Origin: Pseudomonas sp. A-1
Lineage (GTDB): Bacteria; Pseudomonadota; Gammaproteobacteria; Pseudomonadales; Pseudomonadaceae
Length of the DNA: 64,000 nucleotides
Reading direction: 5' to 3'
Assembly (NCBI RefSeq): GCF_004801855.1
Contig: NZ_SSTC01000016.1
Coordinates: 1-64,000 of the forward strand
In this document: piece after piece, positions 35,460 through 46,316 of the stretch
How the letters are laid out: each line of letters starts with the position of its first letter
How positions within the stretch are numbered: position 1 is the first letter of the stretch
Notes under the pieces: model-generated
The model's database searches: none
What the model saw: only the letters and a program-made list of their open reading frames with translations
Told to the model about the DNA's origin: nothing
Translations under genes and position numbers: made by a program

Positions 35460-36680
35460 ATGCGTCGCGTCGTAATCACCGGGATGGGCATCGTGTCCTG
35501 CCTCGGCACTGACAAAGAGACCGTTTCCGCCAACCTGCGCGCCGGCAAATCCGGCATCCGCTTCAACCAGTCGTACGCCGACATGGGGCTGCGCAGCCAG
35601 GTTTCCGGCTCCGTCAACCTCGACCTCGAAGCCCTGATCGACCGCAAGGTCTACCGTTTCATGGGTGACGCCGCCGCCTTCGCCTACCTGTCCATGGAGC
35701 AGGCGATCAAGGATGCCGGCCTGTCCGAGGAACAGATCTCCAACCCGCGTACCGGCCTGATCGCCGGCTCCGGTGGCGCCTCCACCTTCAACCAGATGGA
35801 AGCCCTGGACACCCTGCGCGAGAAAGGCGTCAAGCGCGTCGGCCCGTACCGCGTGCCGCGCACCATGGGCAGCACCGTGTCCGCCTGCCTGGCGACCCCG
35901 TTCAAGATCAAGGGCGTCAACTACTCGATCTCCTCCGCCTGCGCCACCAGCGCCCATTGCATCGGCAATGCCATGGAGCAGATCCAGATGGGCAAGCAGG
36001 ACATCGTGTTCGCCGGCGGCGGCGAAGAGGAGCACTGGAGCCAGAGCTTCCTGTTCGACGCCATGGGCGCGCTGTCCACCCAGTACAACGCCACCCCGGA
36101 GAAGGCCTCGCGCGCCTACGACGCCAAGCGTGACGGCTTCGTCATCGCCGGCGGCGGCGGCATGGTGGTGGTCGAGGCCCTCGACCACGCCCTGGCCCGC
36201 GGCGCGAAGATCTATGCCGAGGTGGTCGGCTATGGCGCCACCTCCGACGGCTACGACATGGTCGCCCCGAGCGGCGAAGGCGCGGTGCGCTGCATGCAGC
36301 AGGCGCTGGCCACCGTCGACACCCCGATCGACTACCTGAACACCCACGGCACCTCGACCCCGGTCGGCGACGTCGCCGAAGCCAAGGCCGTGCGCACCGT
36401 GTTCGGCGACAAGGCCCCGGCGATCAGCTCGACCAAGAGCCTGTCCGGCCACTCGCTGGGCGCCGCCGGCGTGCAGGAAGCGATCTACACCCTGCTGATG
36501 ATGGAAGGCAACTTCATCGCCGGCTCGGCCAACATCGAGGAACTGGACCCGGAAGTGGCCGATCTGCCGATCGTCACCCAGACCCGCGATAACGTCACCC
36601 TCAACACCGTGATGAGCAACAGCTTCGGCTTCGGCGGCACCAACGCCACCCTGGTCCTGAAGCGCTGGACCGGCGAGTAA
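35460..36680 (+). CDS. fabB: 3-oxoacyl-[ACP] synthase I
   Basis: A 406-residue condensing enzyme that elongates the cis-3-decenoyl chain made by FabA. The nucleophile Cys161 lies in [10 protein letters not shown], and the two histidines are in THGTSTP (about 298) and GHSLGAAG (about 333). It follows fabA by 11 bases and ends before a strong hairpin. Both enzymes are needed for unsaturated fatty acids in pseudomonads. Confidence 0.97.
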   Translation: MRRVVITGMGIVSCLGTDKETVSANLRAGKSGIRFNQSYADMGLRSQVSGSVNLDLEALIDRKVYRFMGDAAAFAYLSMEQAIKDAGLSEEQISNPRTGLIAGSGGASTFNQMEALDTLREKGVKRVGPYRVPRTMGSTVSACLATPFKIKGVNYSISSACATSAHCIGNAMEQIQMGKQDIVFAGGGEEEHWSQSFLFDAMGALSTQYNATPEKASRAYDAKRDGFVIAGGGGMVVVEALDHALARGAKIYAEVVGYGATSDGYDMVAPSGEGAVRCMQQALATVDTPIDYLNTHGTSTPVGDVAEAKAVRTVFGDKAPAISSTKSLSGHSLGAAGVQEAIYTLLMMEGNFIAGSANIEELDPEVADLPIVTQTRDNVTLNTVMSNSFGFGGTNATLVLKRWTGE

Positions 36681-36698
36681 GCCGCTCCCGCACCATCC

Positions 36699-36728
36699 AC
36701 GACGGCACCTTCGGGTGCCGTCGTCGTT
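36699..36728 (+). terminator. fabAB terminator
   Basis: An 11-bp perfect stem (ACGACGGCACC / GGTGCCGTCGT) around TTCG, followed by a short CGTTTCC. It begins 18 bases after the fabB stop. Confidence 0.75.
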
Positions 36729-36763
36729 TCCGCCCTCCGCCACTTCCCTGCCGCTGGCAGCAC

Positions 36764-36779
36764 ATACCCCCTAGGGTAT
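36764..36779. promoter_or_regulatory. CsoR/FrmR/CstR-type operator upstream of the OsmC gene
   Basis: ATACCC-CCTA-GGGTAT is an inverted repeat of the kind bound by the DUF156 repressors (CsoR, FrmR, RcnR, CstR), whose sites are built from TACCCC/GGGGTA arms. It lies 37 bp before the OsmC start and could overlap the core promoter (TATAGAG). No DUF156 gene is in the window, so the repressor would act in trans. Confidence 0.5.
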
Positions 36780-36815
36780 AGAGTGATGACTCCCTTCCGA
36801 ACGCAAGGACATCCC

Positions 36816-37250
36816 ATGACCCTGAAGACCATCCGCGCCAGCGGCAGCCTCGATAACGCCTTCACCATCACCGTGGCCGCCGGCAACCACGTGATCCGCA
36901 TGGACCAGCCGAAGAACGCCGCCGGCCAGGACCTGGGACCGACGCCGCTGGAGATCATCCTCGCCGCGGTGGCCGGCTGCTTCGGTACCATCGGCCGCTT
37001 CATCGCCCACCAGCGCAAGTTCGAGCTGCGCGGCATGCAGTTCGAGATCGAGGCCGACTACGATCCCGACGGCCTGCTGGGCCGGCGCAGCGACGTGCGC
37101 CCGGGCTTCCAGGCCCTGCGGGTCAAGGTGGAGCTCGACGCCGACCTCAGTCGCGAGGAAAAGCAGGCGGTGCTGGAGGAAATCGAACGGCGCTGCCCGC
37201 TGGCCGACAACCTCCTGCACGGAACCAACCTGCTGACCACCCTGGCCTGA
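36816..37250 (+). CDS. OsmC-family thiol peroxidase-like protein
   Basis: A 144-residue OsmC/YhfA-type protein. Two redox cysteines are visible: Cys55 in AVAGCFGTIG and Cys127 in ERRCPLADNL. OsmC proteins reduce organic peroxides or handle reactive sulphur species. I chose MTLKTIR at 36816, with AAGGA upstream, over an in-frame ATG at 36783 that precedes the ribosome site. It is monocistronic, framed by the fabB terminator and a bidirectional terminator. The CsoR/CstR-type operator suggests induction by metal, aldehyde or persulphide stress rather than OxyR. Confidence 0.85.
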   Translation: MTLKTIRASGSLDNAFTITVAAGNHVIRMDQPKNAAGQDLGPTPLEIILAAVAGCFGTIGRFIAHQRKFELRGMQFEIEADYDPDGLLGRRSDVRPGFQALRVKVELDADLSREEKQAVLEEIERRCPLADNLLHGTNLLTTLA

Positions 37251-37256
37251 GTCCAG

Positions 37257-37298
37257 AGACGACGAAGCCCGGAGCAGCTGCGCCGGGCTTCGTCGTCT
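37257..37298. terminator. Bidirectional terminator between the OsmC and DUF3859 genes
   Basis: A perfect 16-bp stem (37257-37272 with 37283-37298) with a 10-base loop. It lies between converging genes and starts six bases past the OsmC stop. The T run is short on both sides. Confidence 0.8.
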
Positions 37299-37306
37299 TG
37301 CACCAC

Positions 37307-37771
37307 TCAGCGCACGCTGAAGCGCTGCTCGGCCAGCTTGCGGTCGCCCTGGAACACCAGGAAGTGCCACTCGCCCGGAACCACCTCGTGCGGCTCGCTG
37401 AACTCGAAGGCCATCACCTCCTGGCTGGCGCCGGGCGCCAGCTTCTGCACCACCTCGAAGCGGTCGTGGCGCTGGCCGTCAGGCGTCACCACCCCGGGGG
37501 TGAGGTACAGCAGGGTCAGCGGCACGTCGTCCGCCTGCTTGCCGCTCAGGGTCAGGCGCAGGCCGAACCTGGTGCCGAGCCGGGCGGGAATTTCTGCGGT
37601 CTGCCGGATCTGCTGGTTGTTGCGCAGCAGCACCCGCTCGCCCGGTTGCACCTCGCGCTCGGGCGTCGCGAACACGCCGTACTCCACCGGCCCCTCGACC
37701 CGCACCTCGGCCATGGCCAGACCGGACACCAACCCCAGCGCCGCCAGCGCCCCCATCTTGAACAGTCGCAT
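37307..37771 (-). CDS. DUF3859 secreted protein
   Basis: A 154-residue protein with a signal peptide (MRLFKMGALAALGLVSGLAMA) and a beta-rich mature domain (EVRVEGPVEYGVFATPER ... EFSEPHEVVPGEWHFLVFQG). This pattern is that of DUF3859, an immunoglobulin-like fold of unknown function. There is no cysteine in the mature part. It is a single gene reading towards the bidirectional terminator at 37257-37298. Confidence 0.8.
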   Translation of the reverse strand: MRLFKMGALAALGLVSGLAMAEVRVEGPVEYGVFATPEREVQPGERVLLRNNQQIRQTAEIPARLGTRFGLRLTLSGKQADDVPLTLLYLTPGVVTPDGQRHDRFEVVQKLAPGASQEVMAFEFSEPHEVVPGEWHFLVFQGDRKLAEQRFSVR

Positions 37772-37853
37772 GTGGCTCTCCTTCGTTGCGATGCGGCGAG
37801 CCTATGACCTTTTCATGACGAAGCGATGACGCTCGCGCTTTTCCGCCACCATG

Positions 37854-37887
37854 AAAAATGCCGCCCGCCCCGGAGGGCGAGCGGCAT
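37854..37887 (-). terminator. htpG terminator
   Basis: On the minus strand a 13-bp stem (one mismatch) with a TCCG loop is followed by TTTTT. It begins 33 bases past the htpG stop. Confidence 0.8.
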
Positions 37888-37919
37888 CTTCAGGACCACC
37901 GCGGGCGGGGTTCAGCCGT

Positions 37920-39818
37920 TCAGGCCGACAGCTCCACCAGCAGCTTGTTGAGGCGCTGCACGTAGGCGGCCGGGTCCTTGAGGCTGTCGCCGGCGGCCAG
38001 TGCGGCCTGATCGAAGAGGATGTGCGACAGGTCGGCGAAACGGTCCTCGTCGGGCTCGGCATCCAGCTTCTCGATCAGCGGGTGCTGCGGGTTGATCTCG
38101 AAGATCGGCTTGGACTCCGGCACCTTCTGCCCGCTGGCCTCGAGGATCTGGCGCATCTGCAGACCGAGATCCTGCTCGCCGATGGCGAGGATCGCCGGCG
38201 AGTCGGTCAGCCGGTGGGAGACGCGCACCTCGGCGACCTGCTCGCCCAGCGCGCCCTTGAGGCGCTCGATCAGTCCCTCCTTGGCCTTGGCCACCTCTTC
38301 CTGGGCCTTCTTGTCCTCTTCCGAGTCCAGCTTGCCGAGATCGAGATCGCCGCGGGCGACGTCGACGAACTGCTTGCCATCGAACTCCGGCAGGTAGCTC
38401 ATCAGCCACTCGTCGATGCGGTCGGTGAGCAGCAGCACCTCGATGCCCTTCTTGCGGAACACCTCCAGGTGCGGGCTGTTCTTCACCTGGGCGTAACTCT
38501 CGCCGGTGAGGTAGTAGATCTTGTCCTGGCCTTCCTTCAGGCGGCCGAGGTAGTCGGCCAGCGCCACGCTCTGCTCGCCGGAAGCGTCGGAGGTGGAGGC
38601 GAAGCGCAGCAGGCCGGCGATCTTCTCCTTGTTGGCGAAGTCTTCCGCCGGGCCTTCCTTGAGCACCTGGCCGAAGGCCTTCCAGAAGGTCTGGTAGTCC
38701 TCCGGCTTGTCCTTGGCCAGCTTCTCCAGCATGTCGAGGACGCGCTTGGTCAGCGCCGACTTCATCGAGTCGATCACCGGGCCGGACTGCAGGATCTCGC
38801 GGGAGACGTTCAGCGACAGGTCGTTGGAGTCGACCACGCCCTTGATGAAGCGCAGGTACAGCGGCAGGAACTGGTCGGCCTGGTCCATGATGAACACGCG
38901 CTGCACGTAGAGCTTGAGGCCCCTGGGCGCCTCGCGGTGGTAGAGGTCGAACGGCGCCTTGCCCGGCACATAGAGCAGCGAGGTGTACTCGAGCTTGCCC
39001 TCGACCTTGTTGTGGCTCCAGGACAGCGGATTCTCGAAGTCATGGGCGACGTGCTTGTAGAACTCCTGGTACTCCTCGTCCTTGACCTCGCTGCGCGGGC
39101 GGGTCCACAGTGCGCTGGCGCGGTTGACGGTTTCCCACTCGGGCTCGGCCGGCTTTTCTTCACCGAACTGCTCTTTCGGCAGCTCGATGGGCAGGGCGAT
39201 GTGGTCGGAGTATTTCTTGACGATGTTGCGCAGGCGCCAGCCGTCGGCGAACTCGGCTTCGTCGGCCTTCAGGTGCAGGACGATGCGGGTGCCGCGCTCG
39301 GCCTTGTCGATGCTGGCGATGTCGAACTCGCCCTCGCCCTTCGAGCTCCAGTGCACGCCCTCGCTGGCAGCGGCGCCGGCGCGACGGGTGTAGACGTCAA
39401 CCTGGTCGGCGACGATGAACGCCGAGTAGAAGCCCACGCCGAACTGGCCGATCAGCTGGGAGTCCTTCTTCTGGTCGCCGGAGAGGTTCTTCAGGAAGTC
39501 GGCGGTGCCGGACTTGGCGATGGTGCCGAGGTGGGCGATCACCTCGTCGCGGCTCATGCCGATGCCGTTGTCCTCGAGGGTGACGGTACGCGCCTCCTTG
39601 TCGAAGCTCAGGCGGATCTTCAGCGGATCGCCGCCTTCCAGCAGCGCCGGATTGGCCAGCGCCTCGAAACGCAGCTTGTCGGCGGCGTCGGAGGCGTTGG
39701 AGATCAGCTCGCGCAGGAAGATCTCCTTATTCGAATACAGGGAATGGATCATCAGGTGAAGCAGTTGCTTCACTTCAGTCTGAAAACCCAGGGTCTCTTT
39801 GCGAGTCTCCACGCTCAT
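37920..39818 (-). CDS. htpG: Molecular chaperone HtpG (Hsp90)
   Basis: A 632-residue Hsp90 homologue: N-terminal GHKL ATPase domain ([25 protein letters not shown]), middle domain (ESLLY-like [14 protein letters not shown]) and C-terminal dimerisation domain ending LLVELSA. The start [12 protein letters not shown] at 39818 is the conserved one; eight extra codons upstream are ignored. It is monocistronic. A sigma-32 promoter lies about 50 bases upstream and a terminator downstream, consistent with heat induction. Confidence 0.96.
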   Translation of the reverse strand: MSVETRKETLGFQTEVKQLLHLMIHSLYSNKEIFLRELISNASDAADKLRFEALANPALLEGGDPLKIRLSFDKEARTVTLEDNGIGMSRDEVIAHLGTIAKSGTADFLKNLSGDQKKDSQLIGQFGVGFYSAFIVADQVDVYTRRAGAAASEGVHWSSKGEGEFDIASIDKAERGTRIVLHLKADEAEFADGWRLRNIVKKYSDHIALPIELPKEQFGEEKPAEPEWETVNRASALWTRPRSEVKDEEYQEFYKHVAHDFENPLSWSHNKVEGKLEYTSLLYVPGKAPFDLYHREAPRGLKLYVQRVFIMDQADQFLPLYLRFIKGVVDSNDLSLNVSREILQSGPVIDSMKSALTKRVLDMLEKLAKDKPEDYQTFWKAFGQVLKEGPAEDFANKEKIAGLLRFASTSDASGEQSVALADYLGRLKEGQDKIYYLTGESYAQVKNSPHLEVFRKKGIEVLLLTDRIDEWLMSYLPEFDGKQFVDVARGDLDLGKLDSEEDKKAQEEVAKAKEGLIERLKGALGEQVAEVRVSHRLTDSPAILAIGEQDLGLQMRQILEASGQKVPESKPIFEINPQHPLIEKLDAEPDEDRFADLSHILFDQAALAAGDSLKDPAAYVQRLNKLLVELSA

Positions 39819-39868
39819 GAATGCGAACTCCACGGATGACAAAGCCGCGTCTGCGGCGAGTGCCGTGG

Positions 39869-39896
39869 ATATGGAGACTTCGCCCGGAATTTCAAG
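39869..39896 (-). promoter_or_regulatory. Sigma-32 (heat-shock) promoter of htpG
   Basis: On the minus strand CTTGAAA (39896-39890) and CTCCATAT (39876-39869) are 13 bases apart. This fits the sigma-32 consensus CTTGAAA-N13-15-CCCCATnT with one mismatch. It lies about 50 bases before the htpG ATG. Confidence 0.75.
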
Positions 39897-39918
39897 GGCT
39901 TGCCGCGAAAGCCCGGAT

Positions 39919-41166
39919 TCAGGGCTCGAGCAGCTGGATCTGCGCCACCTCGCTCGGGCGCAGGATGAAGCTGGCTTCGCCCTGGCCGCCCAGCGAATGC
40001 TGGATCACCAGACGCCCTTCGGGGTTGAGTCCATCGAATCGCCCTTCGGCACTGCGGCCACGCTCGGTGACCACGTGGACACGAACGCCCTGGTAGCGGC
40101 TCGGCGAGGTGAGCAGGCGCTCGAGCGAAAAACCGATGCGCCGGTCGAGCGGGCGCGGCTCGCCGCGTACCACAGTGGTGGGAACCGGCGCGGTGCGACG
40201 CAGCTCCTCCTCGCTGGGCCGCGGCAGGGCCGGCGCCTGGTCGCCCTGCACATGCCAGCCCTGCAGCTCGCTGCGCCGCAGGGCAACGTCGAAGCGGCGC
40301 AGCACCCCGCCCACCCGCGCCAGCACTTCCAGCTGCAGCTGCTCGCCGTCCAGGTCCAGCGCCGGCAGCGGCTCCAGCACCAGGTCGCGCTGCCGGGTGC
40401 TGCGCTGCAGGTAGTCGGTGACCAGCCAGGCGATGGTTTCCTCGGTGTTGTGGCGGGTATCCACGCGCCCGTCGCGGTAGCGCAGGCGGTCGGTGTACAG
40501 CTCGACCTCGCCGCTCAGCGAGGTTCGGAAGGCCGGCGGCAGCACCAGGTGGAAGTCGCCACGCAGCCGGTTGGGCGGTACCGGCCGCAGGTCGAGATGC
40601 AGGGTGTAGCCGTCGACGATGCGCCGAGACTCGGGCTGGTCCTGGTCGGGCAGCAGCCAGTCGAGCTCGATTTCCGGCAGCGTCCCGTGATCCTCCGGCA
40701 GCACGTCGACGCGCAGCTCGCCGCCGTCATGGGCGGGCAGGCGGATGCGCAGCTCGCGCCGGGCGAAGGAATCGTCGCCCTCGCGCAGCACCAGGGCGCC
40801 ATCGATCAGTTCGCCCAGATCGGGCGCGAAGGGCTTGCCGTTGAACTCGCCGCCCAGGCGGATCTCCAGGCCGCCAGCGGCCTTGGGCTCGGGCTCCAGC
40901 CAGCGCAGGCTGAGGATGGCGGCCAGGCGGTCGGGATCGTGGCCGGCCAGCATGGTGAAACCCACCACCAGCGGAATGCAGCCCAGGCCCATCAGCATCA
41001 CGGCGCTGCGCGCGCGGCGCCAGTGGCGCAGGATGAACAACAGCGGCAGCGGCGGCAGCAGGCTGCCGCACCCCCACAGCAGACTGGTGGCGAAGGCACT
41101 GGCCACCAGCCAGAACAGGCCGGACAGGATCAGCAGCAGGCCAGCGACTATCAGCAAGGAATCCAT
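39919..41166 (-). CDS. Unrecognised membrane-anchored protein, 415 residues
   Basis: I do not recognise a family. The N-terminus (about 1-75) contains two or three hydrophobic segments ([46 protein letters not shown]). The remaining 340 residues are soluble, beta-rich and rich in charged residues, with repeated polar/hydrophobic alternation and no cysteine-rich or catalytic motif. The topology puts the soluble part probably in the periplasm. I chose MDSLLIVAG at 41166 over an upstream start that adds 26 atypical residues. It ends about 20 bases before the htpG promoter. Upstream is a 413-bp region shared with the lipoprotein gene. Confidence 0.7.
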   Translation of the reverse strand: MDSLLIVAGLLLILSGLFWLVASAFATSLLWGCGSLLPPLPLLFILRHWRRARSAVMLMGLGCIPLVVGFTMLAGHDPDRLAAILSLRWLEPEPKAAGGLEIRLGGEFNGKPFAPDLGELIDGALVLREGDDSFARRELRIRLPAHDGGELRVDVLPEDHGTLPEIELDWLLPDQDQPESRRIVDGYTLHLDLRPVPPNRLRGDFHLVLPPAFRTSLSGEVELYTDRLRYRDGRVDTRHNTEETIAWLVTDYLQRSTRQRDLVLEPLPALDLDGEQLQLEVLARVGGVLRRFDVALRRSELQGWHVQGDQAPALPRPSEEELRRTAPVPTTVVRGEPRPLDRRIGFSLERLLTSPSRYQGVRVHVVTERGRSAEGRFDGLNPEGRLVIQHSLGGQGEASFILRPSEVAQIQLLEP

Positions 41167-41579
41167 CAGGCAGGCTTCCGCAGGTGGCGGGAGGGGAAAG
41201 AAGACATCATGGCTGGTCGACCGTGAAGCGGTTGCCGCGCTCAAGCACGAGAAGTTGACTCATCGAAAGACCTTGTCTGCTAGGAAACCCCGCCGGCATT
41301 CTGGCGGACGAACGGCATCGCATGATACCCGCTTCGACGACAGCAGCCCAAGCGCCGATACATCGGGGTTCGGCCCGGAACCTTTGCCCGAAATGGCACT
41401 CTCATCGGATGAGCGAATGGAGCTTCCCCGATACTCGTCCCAGTTGTTGCGAGGAACGGGGAAAGCCGTGCAGGACGAGCCTCGGCAGGCGATTTGCCAG
41501 CCTCCCGATGCTGCACTACACCTGAATCTGACCGGCATTCGCCTTTCACCTGATTCGGATACTCCCAAGGAGCACCAAC
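41167..41579. other. 413-bp intergenic region between divergent genes
   Basis: No gene, tRNA or clear hairpin is seen. It must carry the promoters for the minus-strand 415-residue protein and the plus-strand lipoprotein. The lipoprotein side ends with AAGGAG 8 bases before its ATG. Confidence 0.5.
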
Positions 41580-41888
41580 ATGCAAAAGCCCCTGACTTAC
41601 GCCCTGCTGCTTGCCGCCACCCTCGGCCTCGCGGCCTGTGGCGACAAGCCTGAAGACAAGGTGGAGTCGGCAAGCGGCTCCGCCGCCCAGGCGCCCGCCA
41701 CCGCCGTGCAGAAGGCTGGCGAGGCTGCCAAGGAGGCAGGCGCTGCCGTCGAGGAGAAGGCAGCCGAAATGACCGAGAAGGCAGGCGCTGCCGTCGAGGA
41801 AGCCGGCAAGACGATGCAGGATGCAGGCGCCGCCATGCAGGACAAGGCCGGAGAGGCCGCCCCTGCCGAAGAACAGAAGCAGCAGTAA
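41580..41888 (+). CDS. Ala/Glu-rich helical lipoprotein with internal repeat
   Basis: A 102-residue lipoprotein: type II signal peptide with lipobox LAAC (Cys20), then a charged, alanine-rich helix. The motif KAGAAVEE occurs twice, and the DNA carries a 22-base perfect direct repeat (41734-41755 and 41779-41800) 45 bases apart, showing the segment was duplicated. Further AG-rich heptads follow (KTMQDAGAAMQDKAGEAA). The repeats resemble LEA-like or coiled-coil envelope lipoproteins. Function unknown. AAGGAG precedes the ATG. Confidence 0.8.
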   Translation: MQKPLTYALLLAATLGLAACGDKPEDKVESASGSAAQAPATAVQKAGEAAKEAGAAVEEKAAEMTEKAGAAVEEAGKTMQDAGAAMQDKAGEAAPAEEQKQQ

Positions 41889-41952
41889 CCCCCCCACCCT
41901 GCCGCCCTCCCGGTCTGCGCGACCGGGCGGGGCGGCGCTCCTCCTCCCTGCG

Positions 41953-42687
41953 CTACTCCATCCTGTCCCTGGCCGGCTCGCCCAGCGGTGCCGGGCTGTA
42001 GGCCATCACCTCCAGCACGTCGGAATGGAATTCGCGCCGGTACAGCACGAACACCACCCCGGCGGTGGCCAGCATGTAGACCCAGGGATTGATGAACCAG
42101 GCCAGGGTCGCCAGTCCGAAATAGTAGGAACGCAGCCCCAGGTTGAACTGGTTGGCGGCCAGCGAGATCACCCGCGCCGTGCGCTCGGCGAAGGCACGGC
42201 GCTCCGCCTCGGTGACGTTGCGCTCGGAGATCATCGGCGCCGCCCCCACCATCATCGCCGCGAAGTTGTACTGGCGCATGCACCAGCTGAAGGTGAAGAA
42301 CGAGTAGATGAACACCAGCGCCACACAGATGATCTTGATCTCCGACAGCTCGCGGCTGACCTCCTGCACGAACGGCAGGCCTTCCAGCACCGACACCGCC
42401 CGCTCGGTGGAGCCGAGCACGGTCAGCACGCCGGCGAGGATGATCAGGGTGCTGGAAGCGAAGAACGAGGCGTTGCGCTCCAGGTTGCCGATCACGTTGG
42501 CATCGGCGATGCGGTTGTCGCGCATCAGCAGGCGGCGCATCCAGTCCTCGCGGTACAGGTGCATCACGCTGGCCAGGCAGGGGGTGTCCTTGCCCTTCCA
42601 GATCGCGTAGCGGGTGTAGCCCAGCCAGCAGAGGATGAACCAGGCCAGGGCGGCCACATGGGGCAGGTAGTGCGCGTCGATGGTCAT
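41953..42687 (-). CDS. DUF599 membrane protein
   Basis: A 244-residue inner-membrane protein with four or five hydrophobic segments. The N-terminal WFILCWLGYTRYAI and the segment NRIADANVIGNLERNASFFASS are characteristic of DUF599. Function is unknown. It lies 60 bases after brnQ on the same strand, with a hairpin between them. Confidence 0.82.
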   Translation of the reverse strand: MTIDAHYLPHVAALAWFILCWLGYTRYAIWKGKDTPCLASVMHLYREDWMRRLLMRDNRIADANVIGNLERNASFFASSTLIILAGVLTVLGSTERAVSVLEGLPFVQEVSRELSEIKIICVALVFIYSFFTFSWCMRQYNFAAMMVGAAPMISERNVTEAERRAFAERTARVISLAANQFNLGLRSYYFGLATLAWFINPWVYMLATAGVVFVLYRREFHSDVLEVMAYSPAPLGEPARDRME

Positions 42688-42711
42688 GACAACTCCTTGT
42701 ATGCTGCGCCT

Positions 42712-42739
42712 GTGCCTCCGGCACCCTTGCCGGAGGCAC
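42712..42739. other. Intergenic hairpin between brnQ and the DUF599 gene
   Basis: A perfect 12-bp stem (GTGCCTCCGGCA / TGCCGGAGGCAC) with a four-base loop and no T run on either strand. It may be a partial terminator or an RNA-stability element. Confidence 0.5.
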
Positions 42740-42747
42740 CAGCAGGA

Positions 42748-44058
42748 TTACGCGCGCACCGGCGGGCAGCCCCGCAGGCGGTCGAAGATCATCGCGCCCA
42801 GCAGGGTCAGCAACGCCGGCAGCAGCCAGCCGAGGCTGTGCTCGGCCAGCGGCAGGCTGCCGAGCCAGCCCGGCACCAGGGCCTTCAGGCCGGCGGCGTC
42901 CAGGCCGGCGAACACGCCGAACACCAGGGTCATCGCCATCACCGGGCGGAACACCCGCGGCGGATGCAGCCACAGGCCGTCGGCCAGGCTGAGCAGCACC
43001 AGCACGATGGCCAGCGGATACAGGCCGACCAGCACCGGCACCGAGAAGCTGATCAGCTGGGTCAGGCCGAGGTTGGCCACCAGCAGGCTGAACAGGCTGA
43101 CCACGATCACCACCGTGCGATACGACACCGGGAACTGGTTGCTGAAGAACTCGCCGCAGGCGGTGATCAGGCCGACGGCGGTGGTCAGGCAGGCCAGGGT
43201 GATGACCAGCGCCAGCAGCAGGCTGCCGGCCATGCCGAAGGTGTGCTGCACGTAGGCGGTGAGGATCTGCACGCCGTTCTGCGCATCGCCGGCGATGGCG
43301 TGACTGGTGGCGCCGAGACGGAACAGCGCCAGGTAGACCAGCGCCAGGCCGATGGCGGCGATCAGCGCGGCGAGGATCGAATAGCGGGTGACCCGGTGCG
43401 CCATGTCCACACCGTGGTCACGGATGGCAGTGGCGATGACGATGCCGAATACCAGCGCGCCGAGGGTGTCCATGGTCAGGTAGCCCTGCAGGAAGCCCTG
43501 CATCAGCGGCGCCGCCTGATAGTCGGGCGCGGTGGCGCCGACCGTACCGGCCGGGGCGAACACCGCCGCGCCGCCGAGCACCAGCAGGGCGACGATCAGC
43601 ACCGGGGTGATCAGCTTGCCGACGCGCTCGAGCAGACGCCCGGGATTGAGGGCGAGGAACAGCACCAGGGCGAAATACACCAGGGTATACAGGGCCTGCG
43701 CGAGGCTGCCGCTGCCGGCCAGCGGCGCGATGCCCATCTCGAACGACACCACCGCGGTACGCGGCGTGGCGAACAGCGGACCGATCGCCAGGTAGACCGT
43801 CACGGCGAACAGCAGGCCGGCGCTCTTGCCGAGCGGCGCAGTGAGCTGCGCCATGCCGCCGCCCACCCGGGCCAGGGCCACCACGGTGAGCAGCGGCAGG
43901 CCGACGCCGGTGAGCAGGAAGCCCAGGGCCGCGCTCCACATGGCCTCGCCAGCGGCGAGGCCGGCGCTCGGCGGGAAGATGATGTTGCCCGCCCCGAGGA
44001 ACAGCGCGAAGGTCATGAAGCCCAGACCCAGGACATCGACGGTTTTCAAATGATTCAT
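42748..44058 (-). CDS. brnQ: Branched-chain amino acid carrier, LIV-II type
   Basis: A 436-residue secondary transporter with about twelve membrane segments. The family signature FMTFALFLGAGNIIFPP lies near the N-terminus (residues 14-30). It imports leucine, isoleucine and valine with sodium or protons. I chose MNHLKTVDVLG at 44058 because the 19 extra residues upstream are atypical and overlap the sucD terminator zone. The corresponding gene is called braB in P. aeruginosa. Confidence 0.92.
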   Translation of the reverse strand: MNHLKTVDVLGLGFMTFALFLGAGNIIFPPSAGLAAGEAMWSAALGFLLTGVGLPLLTVVALARVGGGMAQLTAPLGKSAGLLFAVTVYLAIGPLFATPRTAVVSFEMGIAPLAGSGSLAQALYTLVYFALVLFLALNPGRLLERVGKLITPVLIVALLVLGGAAVFAPAGTVGATAPDYQAAPLMQGFLQGYLTMDTLGALVFGIVIATAIRDHGVDMAHRVTRYSILAALIAAIGLALVYLALFRLGATSHAIAGDAQNGVQILTAYVQHTFGMAGSLLLALVITLACLTTAVGLITACGEFFSNQFPVSYRTVVIVVSLFSLLVANLGLTQLISFSVPVLVGLYPLAIVLVLLSLADGLWLHPPRVFRPVMAMTLVFGVFAGLDAAGLKALVPGWLGSLPLAEHSLGWLLPALLTLLGAMIFDRLRGCPPVRA

Positions 44059-44100
44059 GCACACAACCAGAAAGTGGGAACGGAATCCGGCGCCAGGCAC

Positions 44101-44128
44101 AACGAAAAGAGCCACCCGCAGGTGGCTC
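44101..44128 (-). terminator. sucD terminator
   Basis: On the minus strand GAGCCACC-TGCG-GGTGGCTC is followed by TTTTCGTT. It starts 28 bases past the sucD stop and closes the TCA operon. Confidence 0.85.
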
Positions 44129-44155
44129 CTTCCGTCAAGCCCGCTCCACCGGAGC

Positions 44156-45036
44156 TTATTTCATGGTCCAGCCGGTCACTTCGGCCAGCGCCTTGCCGAT
44201 ATCGGCCAGCGAGCGCACGGTCTTCACCCCGGCATCCTGCAGGGCGGCGAACTTCTCGTCCGCGGTACCCTTGCCGCCGGAGATGATGGCGCCGGCATGG
44301 CCCATGCGCTTGCCGGGCGGCGCGGTGACGCCGGCGATGTAGGACACCACCGGCTTGGTCACGTTAGCCTTGATGAAGGCCGCCGCCTCCTCCTCCGCGC
44401 TGCCGCCGATCTCGCCGATCATGACGATCGCCTCGGTCTGCGGGTCGGCCTCGAACAGCTTGAGGATATCAATGAAGCTCGAACCCGGGATCGGGTCACC
44501 ACCGATGCCCACGCAGGTGGACTGGCCGAAACCGGCGTCGGTGGTCTGCTTCACCGCCTCGTAGGTCAGGGTGCCGGAACGCGACACGATACCGACCTTG
44601 CCCGGCAGGTGGATATGGCCGGGCATGATACCGATCTTGCACTCGCCCGGGGTGATCACGCCGGGGCAGTTCGGGCCGATCAGACGAACGCCCAGCTCGT
44701 CGCACTTGACCTTGGCCTCGAGCATGTCGAGGGTCGGGATGCCTTCGGTGATGCAGATGATCAGCTGGATGCCGCCGAAGGCCGCCTCGAGGATGGAGTC
44801 CTTGCAGAACGGCGCCGGCACGTAGATCACCGACGCGGTGGCGCCGGTGGCGGCCACGGCATCCTTGACGGTATCGAACACCGGCAGGCCGATATGGGTG
44901 GTGCCGCCCTTGCCCGGAGTCACGCCGCCGACCATGCGGGTGCCGTACTCGAGGGCCTGCTCGGAGTGGAAGGTGCCCTGACTGCCGGTGAAGCCCTGGC
45001 AGATGACCTTGGTGTCCTTGTTGATCAGGATGCTCA

Positions 45037-45037
<1 letters not shown>
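44156..45037 (-). CDS. sucD: Succinyl-CoA synthetase alpha subunit
   Basis: A 293-residue alpha subunit. The CoA-binding Rossmann domain opens the protein ([20 protein letters not shown]) and the phosphorylated histidine lies in [17 protein letters not shown] (about His246). With SucC it interconverts succinyl-CoA and succinate with nucleotide synthesis. Its ATG overlaps the sucC TAA (TAATG), a classical coupling. Confidence 0.96.
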
Positions 45038-46203
<1,166 letters not shown>

Positions 46204-46316
46204 CTTTCCATACCACTTTAGTTGTAAGTATTGGCGACCGAATCCTAACCGGGAATGCACTTCAGTGGCTAGAGCTCTGGAATGGGCTTTCCGCTCCGCG
46301 CAACCGCCAGAAACGA

